Assembly: GCF_009687845.1 (NCBI RefSeq)
Contig: NZ_BLAD01000056.1
Coordinates: forward strand, 57,021 to 121,020
Direction: 5' to 3'
Length of the DNA stretch: 64,000 nt
From: Acrocarpospora corrugata
Lineage (GTDB): Bacteria > Actinomycetota > Actinomycetes > Streptosporangiales > Streptosporangiaceae
The notes beneath the pieces are model-generated. The model was given only the letters and a program-made list of their open reading frames with translations, searched no databases and was not told where the DNA came from. This document shows positions 11,234 through 22,420 of the stretch, one piece after another; positions within the stretch are counted from its first letter, which is position 1; each line of letters starts with the position of its first letter. A program made the translations under genes and the position numbers.

Positions 11234-11581
11234 ATGGACGCCAATTTCTTCGACCTGTCCGATGAAACACCCGTCTACGTGATCTCCGTCGCGGCCCAGC
11301 TGTCCGGCCTGCACCCGCAGACCCTCCGGCAGTACGACCGCCTCGGCCTGGTCAGCCCCGGCCGCACCGCCGGCCGCGGCCGGCTCTACTCGACCCGCGA
11401 CATCATCCTGCTCCGCGAGGTCCAGCGCCTCTCCCAGGAGGAGGGCATCAACCTCGCGGGGATCAAGCGCATCCTCGAACTCGAAACCGAGAACCTGCGC
11501 CAACGCGACGAACTATCCCGCCTGCGCGGCGAACTCACCATGATCAGAGCCTTGATCCGCTACCAACTTCCCCCCGCTTAG
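11234..11581 (+). CDS. hspR: heat-shock repressor HspR (MerR family)
   Basis: 115 aa with a MerR winged helix near the N-terminus: VISVAAQLSGLHPQTLRQYDRLGLVSPGR then YSTRDIILLREVQRL. A short C-terminal helix (ELETENLRQRDELSRL) is present and no effector domain. Homologues bind HAIR palindromes and repress the dnaK operon and usually clpB. Its gene is last in the operon it should control, giving autoregulation. ATG 11234 lies 3 nt after the dnaJ stop, consistent with coupled translation. Confidence 0.96.
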   Translation: MDANFFDLSDETPVYVISVAAQLSGLHPQTLRQYDRLGLVSPGRTAGRGRLYSTRDIILLREVQRLSQEEGINLAGIKRILELETENLRQRDELSRLRGELTMIRALIRYQLPPA

Positions 11582-11610
11582 CCCTATTTCATTTGTCATT
11601 TGTAGGAACT

Positions 11611-11700
11611 GCCCGGCCGCGCCGGTGTCTGGACTGAGGAACGCAGGTCGCGGAGCGGCCGGAGTGACGAGGGAAGACACCGGCCGCCAAGCGGCCGGGC
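11611..11700. repeat. long imperfect inverted repeat in clpB leader
   Basis: Arm 1 (11611-11630, GCCCGGCCGC then GCCGGTGTCT) pairs with arm 2 (11675-11700, AGACACCGGC, a 6-nt insertion, GCGGCCGGGC). The 44-nt interior and following bases are GAGCG/GAAGCGAGG-rich and run directly into the clpB RBS (GCGAGG, 11710-11716). It may be a mobile palindromic element or a structured leader. No HAIR match is visible in the 143-nt gap. Confidence 0.6.
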
Positions 11701-11724
11701 CGCCGAGCGAAGCGAGGCCGTGTA

Positions 11725-14310
<2,586 letters not shown>

Positions 14311-14407
14311 GGTCTTCGCCACGCTTGGGGCAAGCCCGCCCCGCCCCTTGGGGCCGCTGCTACGTTCGGCGCTTGTCGGACTACCGTCAGCAAACAGGGG
14401 GACATGC

Positions 14408-15196
14408 GTGTCAGGCATCAGTGAACGCCCAATCGCACGGTGCTGCGCCGTGCTGGCCGCGGTCACGTTCGGGGTGACGACCGGGTTCGGCTGGTTCGGC
14501 GCGACCGCCGGCCAGGCCCAGGCGGCGGACGGCTGCGCGCGGGCCGTGGTGACCGGCCTCGCCAACAAGGTCGCCAACCAGGTCACGGCGGCGACGGGCA
14601 CGGTCGCCGGACGGAACGCCAGGTCCGCCGTCGGCACGGCCCTGGTGGCCGTGGGGCGGACCGGCGTGCTCACGGTGCTGCCGTGCGGCCGGGATCCGCA
14701 GCGGGCCTACCAGCTGGCCGCCATCGCGGGGCTGCCTGGGCTGTCGACGGCGTCGGGAGCGCTCGGCGTGGCCGACGCGGCGGGGCTCGCGGCCGGTTCC
14801 GGGCTGCCGGCGCTGCCGGGGGTGGACGGCCTGCCGGACACGGAGGACATGGCAGCAGTGCCCTCGGTGCCCGGCCTGGCGGACGCGAGCGCGCTGGGCA
14901 GTCTGCCGGATCTGCCGGGAGTGCCGCTGTTTCCGGGGACGCCGAAGTCACCCATGCCCAATCTGGTGATCGCCAAGGGGATGCCGGGTGAGCTGAGCGG
15001 TCTCGCCGCCGGGATCCCGGCCACCTCGGGACTGCCCGAGGCCCCGACGACGCCAGACGCGCCCGGCGTCGCGGACACCGCCGGGGAGAGCCCGTCGTTG
15101 ACCTCGGTGCTGCCCAAGACGCCAGCCCTGGAAAAAGCGCCGGAAGCGGTCACCGAGATCGCCGAGAGTCTGCTGAGCGACACTCTGGTGCCGTGA
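14408..15196 (+). CDS. secreted Ala/Pro/Leu-rich hypothetical protein
   Basis: 262 aa from GTG 14408, chosen because AGGGGG lies 6 nt upstream; a longer reading frame begins at 14348 without an RBS. An N-terminal hydrophobic segment (CAVLAAVTFGVTTGFGWFG) followed by AGQAQAADG looks like a Sec signal. The mature part starts with a small helical region containing two Cys (DGCARAVVTG, LPCGRDPQRA), then becomes low-complexity with recurrent GLPGL, ALPGV and DLPGVPLFPG turns. No family recognised. Three copies of a 14-nt repeat begin at its stop codon. Confidence 0.65.
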   Translation: MSGISERPIARCCAVLAAVTFGVTTGFGWFGATAGQAQAADGCARAVVTGLANKVANQVTAATGTVAGRNARSAVGTALVAVGRTGVLTVLPCGRDPQRAYQLAAIAGLPGLSTASGALGVADAAGLAAGSGLPALPGVDGLPDTEDMAAVPSVPGLADASALGSLPDLPGVPLFPGTPKSPMPNLVIAKGMPGELSGLAAGIPATSGLPEAPTTPDAPGVADTAGESPSLTSVLPKTPALEKAPEAVTEIAESLLSDTLVP

Positions 15197-15241
15197 CGGA
15201 AAGCGTGCCGTGACGGAAAGCCAGTTCCGTGACGGAAAGCC
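15191..15241 (+). repeat. three direct copies of CCGTGACGGAAAGC
   Basis: Identical 14-mers at 15191-15204, 15208-15221 and 15228-15241. The first contains the TGA stop of the secreted protein gene, so extra copies add further stops rather than codons. Confidence 0.85.
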
Positions 15242-15243
15242 AG

Positions 15244-15272
15244 GAGAGGGGTGCCCGAGCGGCTTCCCTCTC
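15244..15272. terminator. hairpin between convergent genes
   Basis: GAGAGGG (15244-15250) pairs with CCCTCTC (15266-15272), followed by TTCGCGTTT. Placed between convergent stops at 15196 and 15282, so likely bidirectional. Confidence 0.6.
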
Positions 15273-15281
15273 TTCGCGTTT

Positions 15282-15815
15282 CTAGCGCGACAGGTCCAGC
15301 AGCGCGTCGAGGTCGTCCTCCGGGAGGCCGAGGTCGATGCGGATGCGGTAGCGGGTCCGCAGCAGGGCCTCGCGGAGCAGTCCGGGCGGGCAGGCGTCGA
15401 CGCCGTCGGTGGCCCAGATGTGGGCGCCGTTCAGGTCACCGTACGCGGCGAGGGTCTCGGCGATGGTGAGGGCCGTGGCGGGGGTCCAGCCGGCCTGGCC
15501 GATCGTGGCGATCATGTCGCGCGCCTCGTCGGGGCGTTCGAGTTCGAACAGCGTGTCGGCGATGCCCGCGCGCGGGTCCACCGGCACCTCGCCGCCGTCG
15601 TCGGCCGCCTGCTGGAATCGGTCGAGCGCGGCCGCCGGTTGGCCCGACTGCCGCCACTCCTCCGCCGCCAGGACGAGGATCGCCGCCCTCGACACCTCGC
15701 CGGTCTCGTACGCCTGGGCGAGCACGTCCAGCTGACGGGCGAGGGCACCGTGGTCGTCGAGAAGAAGGGCCTGTTCGAGCAGTCGATCAAGCTGCTCCCG
15801 CGTCACATGTGCCAC
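15282..15815 (-). CDS. TPR-like hypothetical protein
   Basis: About 177 aa if translation starts at GTG 15815 (GTG 15806 also possible); the frame is open further upstream to 15890 but that stretch is Pro/Ser-rich and lacks an RBS. It is Ala/Leu-rich and all-helical with TPR-like pairs (AAILVLAAEEWRQSGQPAAALDRFQQAAD; IADTLFELERPDEARDMIATIG; ALTIAETLAAYGDLNGAHIWATDG). The last half resembles actinobacterial tetratricopeptide proteins of unknown role. Convergent with the secreted protein gene. Confidence 0.65.
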   Translation of the reverse strand: MAHVTREQLDRLLEQALLLDDHGALARQLDVLAQAYETGEVSRAAILVLAAEEWRQSGQPAAALDRFQQAADDGGEVPVDPRAGIADTLFELERPDEARDMIATIGQAGWTPATALTIAETLAAYGDLNGAHIWATDGVDACPPGLLREALLRTRYRIRIDLGLPEDDLDALLDLSR

Positions 15816-15964
15816 AGGGATGAGGCTATCGAGAGCGGGCGGTCTTTGCCCGGACAACGGCAGGCATTCGTCTGACCACGATTCGCACATGATCTCCTAC
15901 AGAGCGTGTGTCGGTGCCGGTCCCGGGCATATTGCTGTGAGGTTCGTCAGGGGAAGGGGCTGCG

Positions 15965-16252
15965 GTGTCCGGATCCAAGCAGACGACCTTCACGCTCGTG
16001 TGCGCGGCCGTGCTGTCGGCGGCGCTCCCGGGAATGGCGGGATACGCGTCCGCCCGGATGGAGGCATATGACCAGACGAAGCGGGAGCTGGCCCGATTGC
16101 GGGCACAGCTCGACGAGACGACTGACCAGACCGTGCCGGCGCCCAGAACTCCCGCCAATCCCCACGATCCCGCGGTAGCGGGTTATCTCAGGAGCGTTCC
16201 CGAAGCTGGCGGGAGAGGTAGCTGCGGATCAGCTCTTTGGCCTGGGCGATGA
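15965..16252 (+). CDS. small membrane protein with coiled coil (tentative)
   Basis: 95 codons from GTG 15965, with AGGGGAAGGGG a few nt upstream. It has one N-terminal hydrophobic segment (TLVCAAVLSAALPGMAGYASA), then a charged helix (EAYDQTKRELARLRAQLDETTDQ) and a Pro-rich end. The last 65 nt overlap the 3' end of the convergent TetR gene, and the terminal residues look non-biological, so the gene may be shorter or spurious. An opposite-strand frame also exists here, but with poorer composition. Confidence 0.4.
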   Translation: MSGSKQTTFTLVCAAVLSAALPGMAGYASARMEAYDQTKRELARLRAQLDETTDQTVPAPRTPANPHDPAVAGYLRSVPEAGGRGSCGSALWPGR

Positions 16253-16841
16253 TCTCGGGCGCGCCGCCGGGGTCCCGGCGGAACGCCAGTTTGAGCACCG
16301 CGTCCCCGGCTTCCACGGCGACCAGGACGGCCAGGTCGAGGCGGGCGCTGTCGGCCATGCCGTACTCGTCGAGGAGCATGGCGCGGAGGCGGCCGGCGAT
16401 CACCGTGTTGTTGTCGGAGACCGAGTCGAGCAGGTTGAGGTCGACCGCGTCGCCGAAGTGCAGGGAGCGGAAGCCGGGCACGGTCCGGTGCATGTCGACG
16501 TATTCGTCGATGATGGTGTCGACCGCGCCCCACCAGCCGTCCAGGTCCTCCGACATGAACCGGCGGCCGACCCTGGACACGAAGAGTTCGACGTTACGCC
16601 GGGTGAGCGCCTGGCTGATGGCCCGTTTGTCGGGGAAGAACTGGTAGACGGAGCCGATCGCGACCCCGGCGCGCTCGGCGATGCGGGTGGTCGACAACGC
16701 TTCGTAGCCGACTTCGTCCAGGAGTGCGGCGCACGCGTCGAGCATGCGCTCGACCCGGCGGGCGCTGCGGCGCTGCGTGGGCTGCCGGCGTAAGGAGGAG
16801 GTTTCCGCATCGTCGGAGTCGTCAAGAGGCTGGCTGGACAC
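16188..16841 (-). CDS. TetR/AcrR family transcriptional regulator
   Basis: 217 aa from GTG 16841. The TetR HTH is at about 26-72: RVERMLDACAALLDEVGYEALSTTRIAERAGVAIGSVYQFFPDKRAI. The C-terminal ligand domain is all-helical with a tail rich in Arg. It is the last gene of a probable operon DUF2252 - hydrolase - tetR (32-nt gap to the hydrolase), so it may control that operon; the ligand is unknown. Confidence 0.92.
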   Translation of the reverse strand: MSSQPLDDSDDAETSSLRRQPTQRRSARRVERMLDACAALLDEVGYEALSTTRIAERAGVAIGSVYQFFPDKRAISQALTRRNVELFVSRVGRRFMSEDLDGWWGAVDTIIDEYVDMHRTVPGFRSLHFGDAVDLNLLDSVSDNNTVIAGRLRAMLLDEYGMADSARLDLAVLVAVEAGDAVLKLAFRRDPGGAPEIIAQAKELIRSYLSRQLRERS

Positions 16842-16873
16842 GTTCCTATTTTGCCCGTTCTTCAGAGCAAGGG

Positions 16874-17734
16874 TCAGGTCTTACCGGCTAGTTGGCCATT
16901 TTGGGCGCTGTCCACGAAATCAGCGATCAATCCGGCGATCTCGGCGGGGTGGCTGCGCTGCGCCCAGTGCCCGGCGGCCAGCCGACGGTAGCGGAGCTCC
17001 GGTACCCATCCGTCGGCGGCCCGGACCAGCTTCGGCGACACGAACCTGTCGCGGGTGGTCTCGATCAGCTGGACCGGGATGGTGACAACGGGGTTCGCCC
17101 TGGGTGCCCGAAGTCGGGGGAACATGTTGGCCCGGTAGAGGTTGACCCCGTTCATCCCGTCGCGGACCAGACTGGCGGCGGGATGGCCGGGGCGTCCGGC
17201 CAGTCCCTCGGTGACGCGCAGGAACCGGGCCAGGGCGCGTGGCCCGAACGTCCGCCAGGCCAGTTCCGGCAGGTACGGCAGCTGGAACGCGCCGATGTAC
17301 CACGATCGCAGCGCCTGCCCTAGCGCGCCGGGGCCGCGCATGAAGCGGGCCGCGTGGTCGAGCCCGGGGCCGCCGAAGCTGGTGAAGGAGGCCAGCCGGT
17401 CCGGGAACCGGAGGGCGGCCTCCCAGCCCTGGAGCGACCCCCAGTCGTGCCCGACCAGGTGCACCCTCGGCTTGCCGATCTCGTCCAGTACCGCGGTCAG
17501 GTCGGCCATCAGGTGGTCGAAGGCGTAGTGCCGGGTCCCGCGGGGGGCGGTGGAGTGGCCCGCGCCGCGGATGTCGTACCGGACGAGGTGGAAGCGGCTG
17601 GTCAGGAGGGGGACGATCTCGTCCCAGACGCGGTGGGTGTCGGGGTAGCCGTGCAGCAGGAGCAGGGTCGGGCGGCTCCGGTCGCCCTGCTCGACGAGCG
17701 CGAGCCGGACGCCGCCGGATTCGATCCATCGCAT
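16874..17734 (-). CDS. alpha/beta hydrolase (epoxide-hydrolase-like)
   Basis: 286 aa from ATG 17734 (MRWIESGGVRLALVEQGD). The fold's signatures are present: oxyanion-hole LLLHGYPDTHRVWD, nucleophile elbow HLVGHDWGSLQGW with Asp as nucleophile, and a late His (AAGHWAQRSHP). An Asp nucleophile and HGYP motif point to epoxide hydrolase/haloalkane dehalogenase relatives rather than serine esterases. A much longer frame upstream overlaps the DUF2252 gene and is not used. It lies 8 nt downstream of the DUF2252 stop. Confidence 0.92.
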   Translation of the reverse strand: MRWIESGGVRLALVEQGDRSRPTLLLLHGYPDTHRVWDEIVPLLTSRFHLVRYDIRGAGHSTAPRGTRHYAFDHLMADLTAVLDEIGKPRVHLVGHDWGSLQGWEAALRFPDRLASFTSFGGPGLDHAARFMRGPGALGQALRSWYIGAFQLPYLPELAWRTFGPRALARFLRVTEGLAGRPGHPAASLVRDGMNGVNLYRANMFPRLRAPRANPVVTIPVQLIETTRDRFVSPKLVRAADGWVPELRYRRLAAGHWAQRSHPAEIAGLIADFVDSAQNGQLAGKT

Positions 17735-17742
17735 GCGGCCAT

Positions 17743-19038
17743 CTAAAGCCCTGGGAAGCTCCCGTTGCGGAACAGATCCACAAAAAGCTGGTGGTCCTGG
17801 CGGGCCCGCGCGCCGTAGGTGTGCGCGAAATCCACCAGCATCGCGACAAATCCATCGTGATCGCCGTCCACCGCGGTCGCGATGGCCTCCTCGGTGGAGA
17901 AGTCGACCAGGTCGTGGCTGGACTCGTCGTCGGCGACCGAGTGCATCCGGGCCACCGCCCGCCCGAGGTCCCGCACCACCGAGGACAGGTCGCCCGGCTC
18001 GTTGACGTCGCTCCAGTCCAGATCCGCCGAGTACGGCGACACTTCGGCGACCATCTGCCCGACCCCGTTGAGCACCGTGTAGCCCAGCCACGGATCGGCG
18101 TAGGCCTGCAGGGCCCGCTGCGACTCCGCCGTGCGATGCCCCTGATGCCGGAAATATCCGTGCACCTTCTCGTCGGTGATATACCGCGCCACCGCCGGCA
18201 CCTGCGCCTGCTTCATGTACAGGATCACGTCGTTCTCCAGCGCCTGCGTGTGCCCTTCGAGCAGCAGGTTGTAGGACGGCAGCCCGGCCGACCCGATCCC
18301 GATGCCCTTCCGCAGCGCCACATCCTTGATCACGTGCTCGACCGGGCTGAGCGGCGCGGGCAGCGTGCCCAGGTACTCGTGGAACGCCTCGATCACCGTC
18401 GCCCGGGTGATCGCGTCCACCGGCAACCGGCTCTCGGTGATCGTGAACCGCCGCTCGAAGCTGTCGATCGTGGTCTCCAGGTCGAGCATCGACACCCGGG
18501 TGTTCAGCCGCGCGGTCTGCAGCACCCGGTGCAGCACGCCGGTGGTCGTGTCCAGGGTCAGCGACCCGATCGCGTCGTCGCCGCCGTGCGCGATCCCGAG
18601 CAGCTCGCCCAGGTAGGAGTGCGCGAAATCCCCCACCAACCGGCTGATCACATCATCGGAGAGCGCCTTCGCGTACCCGATCAGCGCGACGCTCGCCGCG
18701 AACCGCTTCAGATCCCAGGTGTACGGCCCGACATACGCCTCGTCGAAGTCGTTGACGTTGAACACCAGCACCCCGGAGGCGTTCATGTAGGTGCCGAAGT
18801 TCTCCGCGTGCAGGTCGCCGTGGATCCAGACGCGGCGGGTGACGTCGTCCAGATAGGAGTCGTCGGCCAGTTCGCCGGACAGATCCGCGTAGAACAGGCA
18901 CGCGCTACCCCGGTAGAACGCGAACGGCGTCGCCGCCATCTTCCGGAACTTGCGCCGGAACGCCGCCGGTTCCCGGCCGATCGAGTCCCCGAATTCGGCG
19001 AGGAGGACATCGAGAATGTACTGCGACCGCTGCGTCAT
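17743..19038 (-). CDS. DUF2252 family protein
   Basis: 431 aa. The kinase-like motifs of DUF2252 are visible: AFYRGSACLFYADLS, RVWIHGDLHAENFGTY (HGDLHxxN, resembling the aminoglycoside phosphotransferase catalytic loop) and VLVFNVNDFDEAYVGPYTWDLKRFAAS, where the DFDE would hold the metal. Late motifs VSPYSADLDWSDVNEPGDL and GRAVARMHSVADDES are typical. The biochemical activity of the family is not established as far as I know; phosphotransfer is an inference from the fold. First gene of the hydrolase/TetR operon. Confidence 0.92.
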   Translation of the reverse strand: MTQRSQYILDVLLAEFGDSIGREPAAFRRKFRKMAATPFAFYRGSACLFYADLSGELADDSYLDDVTRRVWIHGDLHAENFGTYMNASGVLVFNVNDFDEAYVGPYTWDLKRFAASVALIGYAKALSDDVISRLVGDFAHSYLGELLGIAHGGDDAIGSLTLDTTTGVLHRVLQTARLNTRVSMLDLETTIDSFERRFTITESRLPVDAITRATVIEAFHEYLGTLPAPLSPVEHVIKDVALRKGIGIGSAGLPSYNLLLEGHTQALENDVILYMKQAQVPAVARYITDEKVHGYFRHQGHRTAESQRALQAYADPWLGYTVLNGVGQMVAEVSPYSADLDWSDVNEPGDLSSVVRDLGRAVARMHSVADDESSHDLVDFSTEEAIATAVDGDHDGFVAMLVDFAHTYGARARQDHQLFVDLFRNGSFPGL

Positions 19039-19105
19039 GAGTGGACGGTAGTACCGGACCCGCGTCCGCCACCATGGCGGGCCGCTGAAATTCCGGTGAC
19101 TCCAA

Positions 19106-20185
19106 CTAGGCGGGTTTTGCCGTCAGGCCGGTGCAGCCGCGCAGCGCCCGCCAGTTGGCCGTCGCCTGCCGCCCCGCGGACCCGGTGACCTGCACCGGAA
19201 TCCCGCCATTGATCCGCGCCGGAGTCCACTGGTCCTTCAGCACCCGGCGGCCGTTGATGGTCAGCGTGAGCACCCCAGTCTGCCCGGTGTCCGGCCCCCA
19301 GTTGTAGAACACGAAGTTGCCGAGCCCGTAACTCACGTAGCTCTTGCCGAGATATCCGGCGCCGAGCAGGATGTGCGCGTGCCCGCCCACGACCACGTCG
19401 GCGCCCGCCTCGACCAGCTTCGGGGCCAGTGACCGCTGCGCCTCGTTGGGGCATTTCTGCAGCTCAGTGCCCCAGTGCAGGTGCACGATCACAGTGTCGG
19501 AGTTCTTCCTGGCCTGCCGGACCGCCTGCAGCAGCCGCCCTTCCTCCTTGGCCGAGGCGAGCCCGCCCTTGCTGCTGGTGGCCGTCCAGGCCGAGATGAA
19601 CTCGGCGTCCAGCACCTGGGTGGCCCCGATGATCGCGACCCGGTTCCCGTTCACCGTGGTCCGCCACGGCCGGTACGCCTCCGCCGCGTTCTTCCCGATC
19701 CCGACGATCGGATACTTGGTGCGCTTGATCGCGGCCAGCGTGTCCTGCAGCCCACTGTCCATGTAGTCCATGCCGTGGTTGTTCGCCATCGACGCGACGT
19801 CCACCCCGGCCGCCTTGAGCGCCGTGAACGCGGTGGCCGGCGCCCGGAACGTGTACTGCTTGCCGGGCGCGGGCGTGCCGCCCGTGGTCACCGCCGTCTC
19901 CAGATTGACCATGGCCAGGTCGGCCCGGCTGAGCACCTTGGCGATCGACCCGAGCGCGGTCCGCGGATTGGCGTCCAGCCGGGTCCGCAGCACTCCCTCG
20001 AAGTGCACGTCCCCGCCGAACGCGATCGTGTACGGCTCCCGCTCCGGTTTCGGCGACGCCGTGGCCGTGGGCTCGGACTCCCCCGACGACTCGGAAACCG
20101 GCTCCCCCTCGGCCGCGCTGCAGCCCAGGGCAAGGACCGCGAGCACGATCACGGTCACCAAATTGCTCTTCACGCCCCTGAGCAT
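19106..20185 (-). CDS. CapA family lipoprotein (PGA_cap metallophosphatase fold)
   Basis: 359 aa with a lipobox ALGC (Cys22) and a Ser/Pro/Glu linker. The CapA domain follows: YTIAFGGDVHFEG (metal-binding Asp), LVNLETAVT-like segment AMVNLETAVTTGG, VASMANNHGMDYMDSG (the NHxxD motif), VIVHLHWGTELQKCPNEAQ and VVVGGHAHILLGAGYLGKS. This is the calcineurin-like fold associated with poly-gamma-glutamate capsule synthesis, but no pgsB/pgsC neighbours are present, so a role in polyglutamate is not supported here. Divergent from the catalase gene. Confidence 0.9.
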   Translation of the reverse strand: MLRGVKSNLVTVIVLAVLALGCSAAEGEPVSESSGESEPTATASPKPEREPYTIAFGGDVHFEGVLRTRLDANPRTALGSIAKVLSRADLAMVNLETAVTTGGTPAPGKQYTFRAPATAFTALKAAGVDVASMANNHGMDYMDSGLQDTLAAIKRTKYPIVGIGKNAAEAYRPWRTTVNGNRVAIIGATQVLDAEFISAWTATSSKGGLASAKEEGRLLQAVRQARKNSDTVIVHLHWGTELQKCPNEAQRSLAPKLVEAGADVVVGGHAHILLGAGYLGKSYVSYGLGNFVFYNWGPDTGQTGVLTLTINGRRVLKDQWTPARINGGIPVQVTGSAGRQATANWRALRGCTGLTAKPA

Positions 20186-20350
20186 GCCATCTCGGACCCC
20201 TGTCCGGGCAGCACCACAGCGGAACCTCCCAGCACATCACCATAAGACTGGAATTATTCCTTTACTTGAGTGATTCAGATATATCTCCTAATTTGGGGCA
20301 GGTGGGAGAGACGGGACCGCTCAACGAGGAGCAAATCGGAGGACCCCACC
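20186..20350. promoter_or_regulatory. divergent CapA/catalase intergenic region
   Basis: 165 bp, markedly A/T-rich at 20241-20295. GGAAT-t-ATTCC at 20251-20261 is a short palindrome, and GAATTATTC is echoed by GAGTGATTC 17 nt downstream. Peroxide-responsive Fur-like repressors use A/T-rich 7-1-7 sites in front of catalase genes, so this is a reasonable operator region, but no furA/catR gene is nearby. Confidence 0.35.
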
Positions 20351-21799
20351 ATGACTGACCGGCCGATCACCACAACGGACGCGGGCATAGCCGCGCCCAG
20401 TGACGAATTCTCGCTGTCAGTGGGCGTCAACGGCCCGCTGCTGATGCAGGACCACTATCTGATCCAGAAACTTGCCGCCTTCGACCGCGAGCGCGTCCCC
20501 GAGCGGGTCGTGCACGCCAAGGGCGGCGGCGCCCACGGCTTCCTGAGGATCACCGAGGATGTCAGCCAGTTCACCAAGGCGGGGCTGTTCCAGCCGGGCA
20601 TGGAGACCCCGATGTTCATCCGGTTCTCCACGGTGGCCGGTGAGCTGGGCAGCCCCGACACCCAGCGGGATCCGCGCGGCTTCGCGATGAAGTTCTACAC
20701 CGACGAGGGCAACTACGACCTGGTCGGCAACAACACCCCGATCTTCTTCATCCGCGACCCGCAGAAGTTCTCCGACTTCATCCACAGCCAGAAGCGGCGC
20801 GCCGACAACCACCTGCGCGACAACAACATGCAGTGGGACTTCTGGACCCTGTCCCCAGAATCCGCCCACCAGGTCACCTTCCTGATGACCGACCGCGGCA
20901 CCCCGCGCAGTTGGCGGCACATGCACGGCTTCGGCTCGCACACCTTCCTCTGGTACAACGCGGCCGGTGAGCGGTTCTGGGTGAAGTACCACTTCCGTAC
21001 CAATCAGGGTGTGGCGAACTTCACCGACGCCGAGGCGGCCGCGGCCGTCGGGCAGGACCGCGACCTGCACATCCGCGATCTGTATAACGCGATCAAGTCA
21101 GGCGACCACCCGTCCTGGCGGGTGAACGTGCAGATCATGCCGTTCGACGCCGCCGCCGACTACCGGTTCAACCCGTTCGACGTGACCAAGGTGTGGCCGC
21201 ACGCGGACTACCCCGAGATCACGATCGGCGAGTTCACCCTGAACCGGAACCCGGACAACTACTTCGCCGAGGTGGAGCAGGCCAGCTTCGAGCCGTCCAA
21301 CTTCGTGCCGGGCATCGGGCCTTCGCCGGACAAGATGCTCCAGGGCCGCCTGTTCTCCTACCCCGACACGCATCGCTACCGGATCGGGCCGAACTACCTG
21401 CAACTCCCGATCAACGCGCCGAAGTCGCCCGTCAACAGCTACAACAAGGACGGCGCGATGCGGTACGCCAACTCCACCGACCCGGTCTACGCGCCCAACT
21501 CCATGGGCGGCCCGGTCGCCGACCCCGCGCTGTTCGAGGGCGAGAACTACTACGTGACCGGCGAGATCATGCGCGCCGCCAACGCCATCCACGCCGAGGA
21601 CGACGACTTCACGCAGCCGCGCGCACTGTGGGAGAACGTGCTCTCCGACACCGACCGCGCCCACCTGGTCACCAACATCGTCGGCCACGCGTCGGCACCC
21701 GAGGTCACCGGCGACATGAAGAAGCGGGTCGTCGAGTACTGGACCAACGTCCACAAGGACCTGGGCGACAGCGTCGCGCAGGGGCTCGGCGTGCAGTGA
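20351..21799 (+). CDS. monofunctional haem catalase (small subunit)
   Basis: 482 aa from ATG 20351, with GGAGG 7 nt upstream. Catalytic His55 in ERVVHAKGGGAHG, the Asn in NNTPIFFIRDP, and the proximal haem ligand region RLFSYPDTHRYRIGPN (Tyr of RxFxY) are all present. The length is that of small-subunit clade 3 catalases and the NADPH-binding fold is intact. It decomposes H2O2 to water and oxygen in the cytosol. Two consecutive hairpins follow the stop. Confidence 0.97.
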   Translation: MTDRPITTTDAGIAAPSDEFSLSVGVNGPLLMQDHYLIQKLAAFDRERVPERVVHAKGGGAHGFLRITEDVSQFTKAGLFQPGMETPMFIRFSTVAGELGSPDTQRDPRGFAMKFYTDEGNYDLVGNNTPIFFIRDPQKFSDFIHSQKRRADNHLRDNNMQWDFWTLSPESAHQVTFLMTDRGTPRSWRHMHGFGSHTFLWYNAAGERFWVKYHFRTNQGVANFTDAEAAAAVGQDRDLHIRDLYNAIKSGDHPSWRVNVQIMPFDAAADYRFNPFDVTKVWPHADYPEITIGEFTLNRNPDNYFAEVEQASFEPSNFVPGIGPSPDKMLQGRLFSYPDTHRYRIGPNYLQLPINAPKSPVNSYNKDGAMRYANSTDPVYAPNSMGGPVADPALFEGENYYVTGEIMRAANAIHAEDDDFTQPRALWENVLSDTDRAHLVTNIVGHASAPEVTGDMKKRVVEYWTNVHKDLGDSVAQGLGVQ

Positions 21800-21830
21800 T
21801 TCTGTAGTCAGATACACATCGGGTTAAGAC

Positions 21831-21899
21831 ACGCGAAAGGCCTGCGTCCCCTCCGGAGAGCGCGGGCCTTTCACGCGTAAGGGCCCTCACAGGCCCTTA
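21831..21899. terminator. double hairpin between catalase and DUF397 gene
   Basis: Hairpin A pairs ACGCG-AAAGGCCTGCG (21831-21846) with CGCGGGCCTTTCACGCGT (21861-21878). Hairpin B is AAGGGCC/GGCCCTT (21879-21898, perfect 7 bp). The genes converge, so one likely serves each direction. Confidence 0.7.
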
Positions 21900-22100
21900 G
21901 AAATCGAACTCCCCATCCTTGATCCCGGCGGCGAGAACCCGCCAATCTTCGACCGTCACGATCAGAACCGCCCCGCTCAGATCGTTGCTGTCTCTGATGC
22001 CCACGTGGGTACCGCCCACCTGGGCGATCTCAACGCAGTTCCCGTTGGTGCTATGGCGGCTCTTGCGCCAGTCAGCCTCAGACACATCGATCGTCGGCAC
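21897..22100 (-). CDS. DUF397 domain protein (1)
   Basis: 67 aa from GTG 22100, preceded by AAGGGG; a longer frame to 22151 has no RBS. It contains the DUF397 core: DWRKSRHSTNGNCVEIAQVGG, VGIRDSNDLSGAVLIVT and DWRVLAAGIKDGEFDF. DUF397 proteins are encoded next to Scr1-type HTH regulators throughout mycelial actinobacteria and are thought to act with them, in a toxin-antitoxin-like or developmental (WhiJ/BldB) manner. It is about 320 nt beyond the second copy. Confidence 0.88.
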   Translation of the reverse strand: MPTIDVSEADWRKSRHSTNGNCVEIAQVGGTHVGIRDSNDLSGAVLIVTVEDWRVLAAGIKDGEFDF

Positions 22101-22151
22101 CGCCCACCCCTTTTCGTCGAAGGCACAGTAAGTATGAATGGATACGACCAA

Positions 22152-22420
22152 TACCTCAAGGCCATGGAATCAGGGCTAATTCATATTATTTCACAACAAA
22201 TCAGACACAAGGCATCGAGATGGGCGATGTAATAGACAATCACGCTGGCTTGGCAGGGCTTCGGATCATGAAATGATGCGGGCGAGGGAGTAGGTGGTCG
22301 GCCTGATCAGGCTCGGTCTGCCTGCCTGGTGCGCTGGCATGCCCTGGGACGGAAGGCCAGCGCCGAGGTCACCCGCACATGGCTCCGGTGTTAAGGCATC
22401 GGAGCCGTTTTCACGCTCGG
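22152..22420. other. gap between DUF397 genes
   Basis: 269 bp. The part at 22160-22260 is less GC-rich than the surroundings (GCTAATTCATATTATTTCACAACAAATC) and may hold the promoter of the first DUF397 gene. I see no supported gene here. Confidence 0.4.

Noticed and set aside
16874..18091. 405-codon hydrolase with long N-terminal extension
   Set aside because: The extension overlaps the DUF2252 gene; the hydrolase domain begins at ATG 17734.
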